Origin: DATCDR01 sp036510575
GTDB lineage: Bacteria; Actinomycetota; Acidimicrobiia; Acidimicrobiales; Bog-793
Length of the DNA: 34,639 nucleotides
Reading direction: 5' to 3'
Assembly: GCA_036510575.1 (NCBI GenBank)
Contig: DATCDR010000095.1
Coordinates: forward strand, 1-34,639
The notes below the pieces were generated by a model that ran no database searches, had not been told where the DNA came from, and saw only the letters and a list, made by a program, of their open reading frames with translations. Every line of letters starts with the position of its first letter. The first letter of the stretch is position 1. The position numbers and the translations under genes were made by a program. This document shows, in pieces, positions 31,753 to 34,639 of the stretch.

Positions 31753-33867
31753 CTACTGCGGGGGACCAGAGCCCAATGTGACCGTGGCGTTGTGCACGTT
31801 GCCGTTGGAGTCGACGAAGGAGAGCTTCACCGGATCGCCGGGCCGCTTCTCCGAGATGATCGACGAAACCTCGTTCGCCGCGCTCTGCCGCTGGACGTTG
31901 ACGCCGCCGAACGAGGTGATCGTGTCGCCGGCGACCAGCCTTGCTTTGGCCGCGGGAGAGCCGTTGAAGACATCGGTGACCTCCTCGCCCGAGAGCGACG
32001 AGCTCCCGCTGCCCGCCCCGCCACCGCTTCCGAGGCCACCACCGCCGCTGCCAAAGCCGCCGCTTCCTGACTGCACAGGTGCCATCTCGACGCCTAAGAA
32101 CGCCGTCGGACCGACGTGGACGGTAGTCGAGCTCTTGCCCGCCTTCAGCTCAGCGGCGATCGTCATCGCTTCATCGATCGGGATGGAGTAGGCAGAGCTC
32201 GTTGCAGCTCCAGCCGCTTGGAATTGGAATCCGGACGAGGCAGCGGTGTCCATCCCGAGGACTTTCCCGTTCGTGCCAACGAGCGGCCCGCCGGAGTCAC
32301 CAGGCTCGATCCCTGCATTCGTGGCGATCAGCCCGGTCAGGTTCTCCGCGGTCCCGTCGCTCTCGTCGTTCGCGGTGATCGACTGGTTCAATCCCCGCAC
32401 CGACCCTCCTGCGAAGCTCGGCGTTCCCCCGTTGCCGCCTGCGTTACCGATCCCGACGACGGGCGTGCCGGTGCGGAGGAGGGCGGAGTTCCCGATGTTG
32501 ACGGTCGAAAGCCCGGACGCGTTCTCGAGTTGGATCACCGCCACGTCGTGGGTACGGTCGTAACCGACAACCTGGGCCTGGTAGGTCTTTCCGTTCCCGA
32601 CGTCAGTGGCGGTGATGGAGGTTTCACCTTCGACGACATGGTTGTTCGTCAGCACCTCGCCGTTACGAGTGAGCACCATGCCCGTGCCTGCCGCCGCGGA
32701 GTTTTGGTACTTGAGTTGGATGTCGATGTCGACGAGCCCTGGATCTACGCCCTTCGCGATCGCGGCGGCGTTGGCAGGCGCGCCCGCGGCGCTCGAGCTC
32801 GGCGTACCCGATCCGGTAACGCCGGTCTCGCTCAATCCCTCGGTCGCTTGTCCGATGACCGCGATCGGCGCGGTCGATCCCACCTTGGGCACGATGGCGG
32901 TGCCGACGTCGCCGAACAGCAGCGATATCGAGGTGTACGCGCCAGGAGCGAGGAGCACGCCGAGATTGCTGCGGCTCGCGGGCTGGACAAGCACACCGCC
33001 GGTTGGGACGTGGATCGCGATCCGCAAGAAGAGGGCGAAGGTCACGAGCGCACCGCCGTTTGCGAGGCGGATGGCTGGGTAGGGGCAAGACGCAGACGCC
33101 CCGGCGACGCCGTTCGGCGGCGAGGTCGTGAACTGCGTGGTCACTTGGCCGGCGACGTCATAGGACTTCTGGATCGTGTGCGGGTTAGCGACGTTGCTCA
33201 AGCCGAACTCCGCGGTGATCCCTGCCGGAAGCTTGCCGCTCTTGGCCTCGGCGGTGAAGGCCGACGCTACCTCGGCTCCCACTTTTCCCGGTGCAACCGT
33301 TAGCCCGTCGTTCGATCCGGGCGCGAGGCTCGTGACGTAGCCCGTTGACGAGAGCTCGGCGGCGGGCACCGCGACGCCTGCGGCCGTCGGGCCGAGAATC
33401 TGGCTGCTCGAAGCGAGCTTCCAGTGCGATGCCGCCGTGTCCTTTACGTAGGTGAGGAGATTGTTCGTCGTCGGTTCGGACGACGCCTTGTCTGCTGCGA
33501 GCACGCTGAAAGACGCCGGGTACTTCGACTCTTGGGGGACGTAGCTCTGCACCGGCGCTTGCGCGAAGGGGCTGCCGAGCGACTTCTCGCCTGCAGCGAT
33601 ATCGCCGCGGTAGTTGGCGTCGTCCATGCTCTGTTGCAGGCACGTCTCGTGGCTGTCTTGGAGGGAGAGCGAGAGCTTTGCGTTTGCCTGGTTGTTGATC
33701 GAGGTGTCGGAAGCGACGACCGACGCCACCTCGCTCGGCGTGAGCACCTGCCCGGAAGTCCTTGCCGAGCTAGGTGCAGCGCTGAGCCCAACGGCTGCGG
33801 CGACTACGGAAGTGGTGACACCAGCGCAACGGAGCAAGCGCGAAAGAGTCCGATGGTGAGCTGACAT
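31753..33867 (-). CDS. Secreted HtrA-like serine protease with large N-terminal domain
   Basis: A 704-residue exported protein from ATG 33867. The signal peptide is LLRCAGVTTSVVAAAVGLSA with likely cleavage after APSSA. Residues 40-380 are a region unlike normal HtrA linkers. The trypsin-like domain has H410 (LTNNHVV), D441 (THDVAVIQLE) and S525 (GIEPGDSGGPLVG), so the triad is complete. After a Gly/Ser-rich hinge (about 599-625) comes one C-terminal PDZ domain (VTDVFNGSPAAKARLVAGDT). The N-terminal region has two cysteines (C76, C261) that could form a disulfide; it weakly resembles extracellular domains of other actinobacterial proteins, but I cannot name it. The frame extends to 33993, but the signal peptide fixes the shorter start. 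No Shine-Dalgarno sequence is present. Confidence 0.88.
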   Translation of the reverse strand: MSAHHRTLSRLLRCAGVTTSVVAAAVGLSAAPSSARTSGQVLTPSEVASVVASDTSINNQANAKLSLSLQDSHETCLQQSMDDANYRGDIAAGEKSLGSPFAQAPVQSYVPQESKYPASFSVLAADKASSEPTTNNLLTYVKDTAASHWKLASSSQILGPTAAGVAVPAAELSSTGYVTSLAPGSNDGLTVAPGKVGAEVASAFTAEAKSGKLPAGITAEFGLSNVANPHTIQKSYDVAGQVTTQFTTSPPNGVAGASASCPYPAIRLANGGALVTFALFLRIAIHVPTGGVLVQPASRSNLGVLLAPGAYTSISLLFGDVGTAIVPKVGSTAPIAVIGQATEGLSETGVTGSGTPSSSAAGAPANAAAIAKGVDPGLVDIDIQLKYQNSAAAGTGMVLTRNGEVLTNNHVVEGETSITATDVGNGKTYQAQVVGYDRTHDVAVIQLENASGLSTVNIGNSALLRTGTPVVGIGNAGGNGGTPSFAGGSVRGLNQSITANDESDGTAENLTGLIATNAGIEPGDSGGPLVGTNGKVLGMDTAASSGFQFQAAGAATSSAYSIPIDEAMTIAAELKAGKSSTTVHVGPTAFLGVEMAPVQSGSGGFGSGGGGLGSGGGAGSGSSSLSGEEVTDVFNGSPAAKARLVAGDTITSFGGVNVQRQSAANEVSSIISEKRPGDPVKLSFVDSNGNVHNATVTLGSGPPQ

Positions 33868-33877
33868 ATCACGTGAT
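33868..33877. promoter_or_regulatory. Perfect palindrome at the protease start codon
   Basis: ATCACGTGAT is a 10-base perfect palindrome directly adjoining the ATG of the protease gene. Just upstream on the minus strand is TAACAT, a fair -10 hexamer placed for a transcript starting one or two bases before the ATG. The palindrome would then overlap the transcription start, like an operator. No regulator is identified. Confidence 0.4.
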
Positions 33878-34015
33878 GTTAGGAGTTGGAGGACACCAAG
33901 GAGTAGGCGGCCCCGGTCGCCGGTGCGCTGTCGCTTGCATTCCGGGTGCCTGCCGTGCCGGGAGCCCCGCGGCATTTGAGCAACGCGCGTCAACCGAGGT
34001 TCTCAATGAACGTGC

Positions 34016-34216
34016 TCAGCTGTCCGGGAAGAGGCCGTTCGTGATCTTGGCGTCGATGCCGCTGCCAGTGGGCAAGGAGTTGTAGTCGAAGTAGCTCCCG
34101 TAGGCGACGTGGTTGGCGGAGTCCTTCATCCAGGCGATCATGCTGGCAACATAGAGCGGGTCGTCACCGTTGAACTCATTGGCCTCAGCGAATGCAAATA
34201 GCCCCAATGAGACCAT
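34016..34216 (-). pseudogene. C-terminal fragment resembling a GH26-type glycosidase
   Basis: A 66-codon minus-strand frame, FAFAEANEFNGDDPLYVASM, continuing IAWMKDSANHVAYGSYFDYN and ending NGLFPDS. The N-G-D-D-P...Y...M...W...V-A-Y...Y-F pattern resembles the last helix and strand of GH26 beta-mannanase-like domains. A stop codon lies four codons upstream of the first ATG and there is no ribosome-binding site. The rest of the enzyme is absent, so this is a remnant. It may have been cut by the element whose gene begins at 34596. The family call is tentative. Confidence 0.5.
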
Positions 34217-34595
34217 CAGATATCTCTAACCTCACTGACATCATTTGCAACTTTGCCCGCACATTCCAGTCCGGGAACGCGACCGGAGCCGTTCGCACTC
34301 GTCGGAAGCGGTCTCGTTAGAGCCACGCGACGTATGACGGTTGCGCTGCCATTTGGCGAGGAGCATTCGTGGGACCCATCGTCTGAATGAGTGCAACTTC
34401 GAGCGCCTCGGGGCGACAAGTGAGCTGAACGGGAAGCTGCCGCGACACTGTCATCTGACAATGCGCGGGCTGGCTCCTCGTACACCCGCGACGGCGGACC
34501 TAGGTGGCTGCTGTCTTTCGCGTCCCTTCGGATTCGCGATCTGAGCAGCGATGAGGGATAATTACATCGGTGAAACTCTCCCAGAGGAGCGACCG
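34217..34595. other. Non-coding stretch between gene remnant and possible transposase
   Basis: About 380 bases with no supported gene. Open frames here lack ribosome sites and recognisable composition. GATAAT at 34557-34562 could be a -10 box for the following gene, whose ribosome site AGAGGAG is at 34583-34589. One end of an insertion element is expected in this stretch if the next gene is a transposase, but I could not identify a terminal inverted repeat with only one end in view. Confidence 0.4.
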
Positions 34596-34639
34596 ATGAC
34601 CCTTGGCGTGGCAGACCCCCAGGGCAACCTGCTCGACGA
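34596..34639 (+). CDS. Start of a CDS at the window edge, possibly IS1182-like transposase
   Basis: ATG 34596 with AGAGGAG six bases upstream begins MTLGVADPQGNLLD and runs off the right edge. This N-terminus recalls IS1182-family transposases of actinobacteria, which begin with a short 'DPQ-G-L' motif. With only 14 residues this is a weak recognition. The adjacent glycosidase remnant fits an insertion nearby. Confidence 0.4.
   Translation, partial: MTLGVADPQGNLLD

Noticed and set aside
34216..34485. 89-codon minus-strand frame next to the glycosidase remnant
   Set aside because: Low-complexity Ser/Arg composition typical of an antisense shadow and no ribosome site.
1..34639. CRISPR array, riboswitch or rRNA genes
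   Set aside because: No regularly spaced repeats beyond the 17-base tandem, and no conserved riboswitch cores or rRNA sequence noticed on either strand.

Overview
The window is a GC-rich bacterial chromosome segment, most likely from an actinobacterium. The best guess is Acidimicrobiia (Acidimicrobium/Ferrimicrobium-like), inferred from gene order and protein character rather than a database search. The left end carries the conserved actinobacterial block xerC (3' end) - rpsB - tsf - pyrH - frr - cdsA - dxr - rseP - ispG. It holds translation factors, UMP kinase, phospholipid precursor synthesis, two enzymes of the MEP isoprenoid pathway and a site-2 protease. Genes are tightly packed and several junctions are 4-base NTGA overlaps. 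Between xerC and rpsB lies a decayed SGNH-hydrolase gene on the minus strand. The operon appears to end with an Eis-like acetyltransferase (9429-10640) whose only start giving a full-length protein is CTG, overlapping the ispG stop.

From 10641 to 11596 there is a gene-poor scar with three 17-base tandem repeats and a long hairpin. Next come a MacB/LolD-type ABC exporter pair (minus), a DUF929-like thioredoxin-fold protein with a VKOR-family membrane protein (plus; an apparent disulfide-forming pair), and a YhaO/YhaN nuclease-ATPase pair related to Mre11-Rad50 (minus). The ATPase carries two membrane segments in its coiled coil instead of a zinc hook.

20231-26161 is an envelope-oriented group: a GT-C type glycosyltransferase, a class III aminotransferase, a lipoprotein with an alpha/beta-hydrolase fold that has lost its catalytic Ser and His, and a second GT-C-like membrane protein. 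A coiled-coil protein, a cold-shock protein and a previously hidden 40-residue basic ORF follow. That ORF has a perfect Shine-Dalgarno sequence but an ACG start, and lies in frame behind the csp stop.

27352-33867 holds a SnoaL-like protein, an ABC-F ATPase, an ArsB-like transporter (again best started at CTG), inorganic pyrophosphatase, a small membrane protein and a large secreted trypsin-like/PDZ protease with an unusual 380-residue N-terminal region. The right edge looks rearranged: a fragment resembling the C-terminus of a GH26 glycosidase, then the first 14 codons of what may be a transposase.

The most interesting cross-cutting signal is the repeated use of non-standard start codons. 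CTG occurs three times and ACG once, each with a Shine-Dalgarno-like sequence (strong in three cases) or stop-start coupling where no ATG/GTG/TTG gives a complete protein. The individual oddities (pseudo-hydrolase, membrane-anchored Rad50-like ATPase, extended CdsA) are listed separately.
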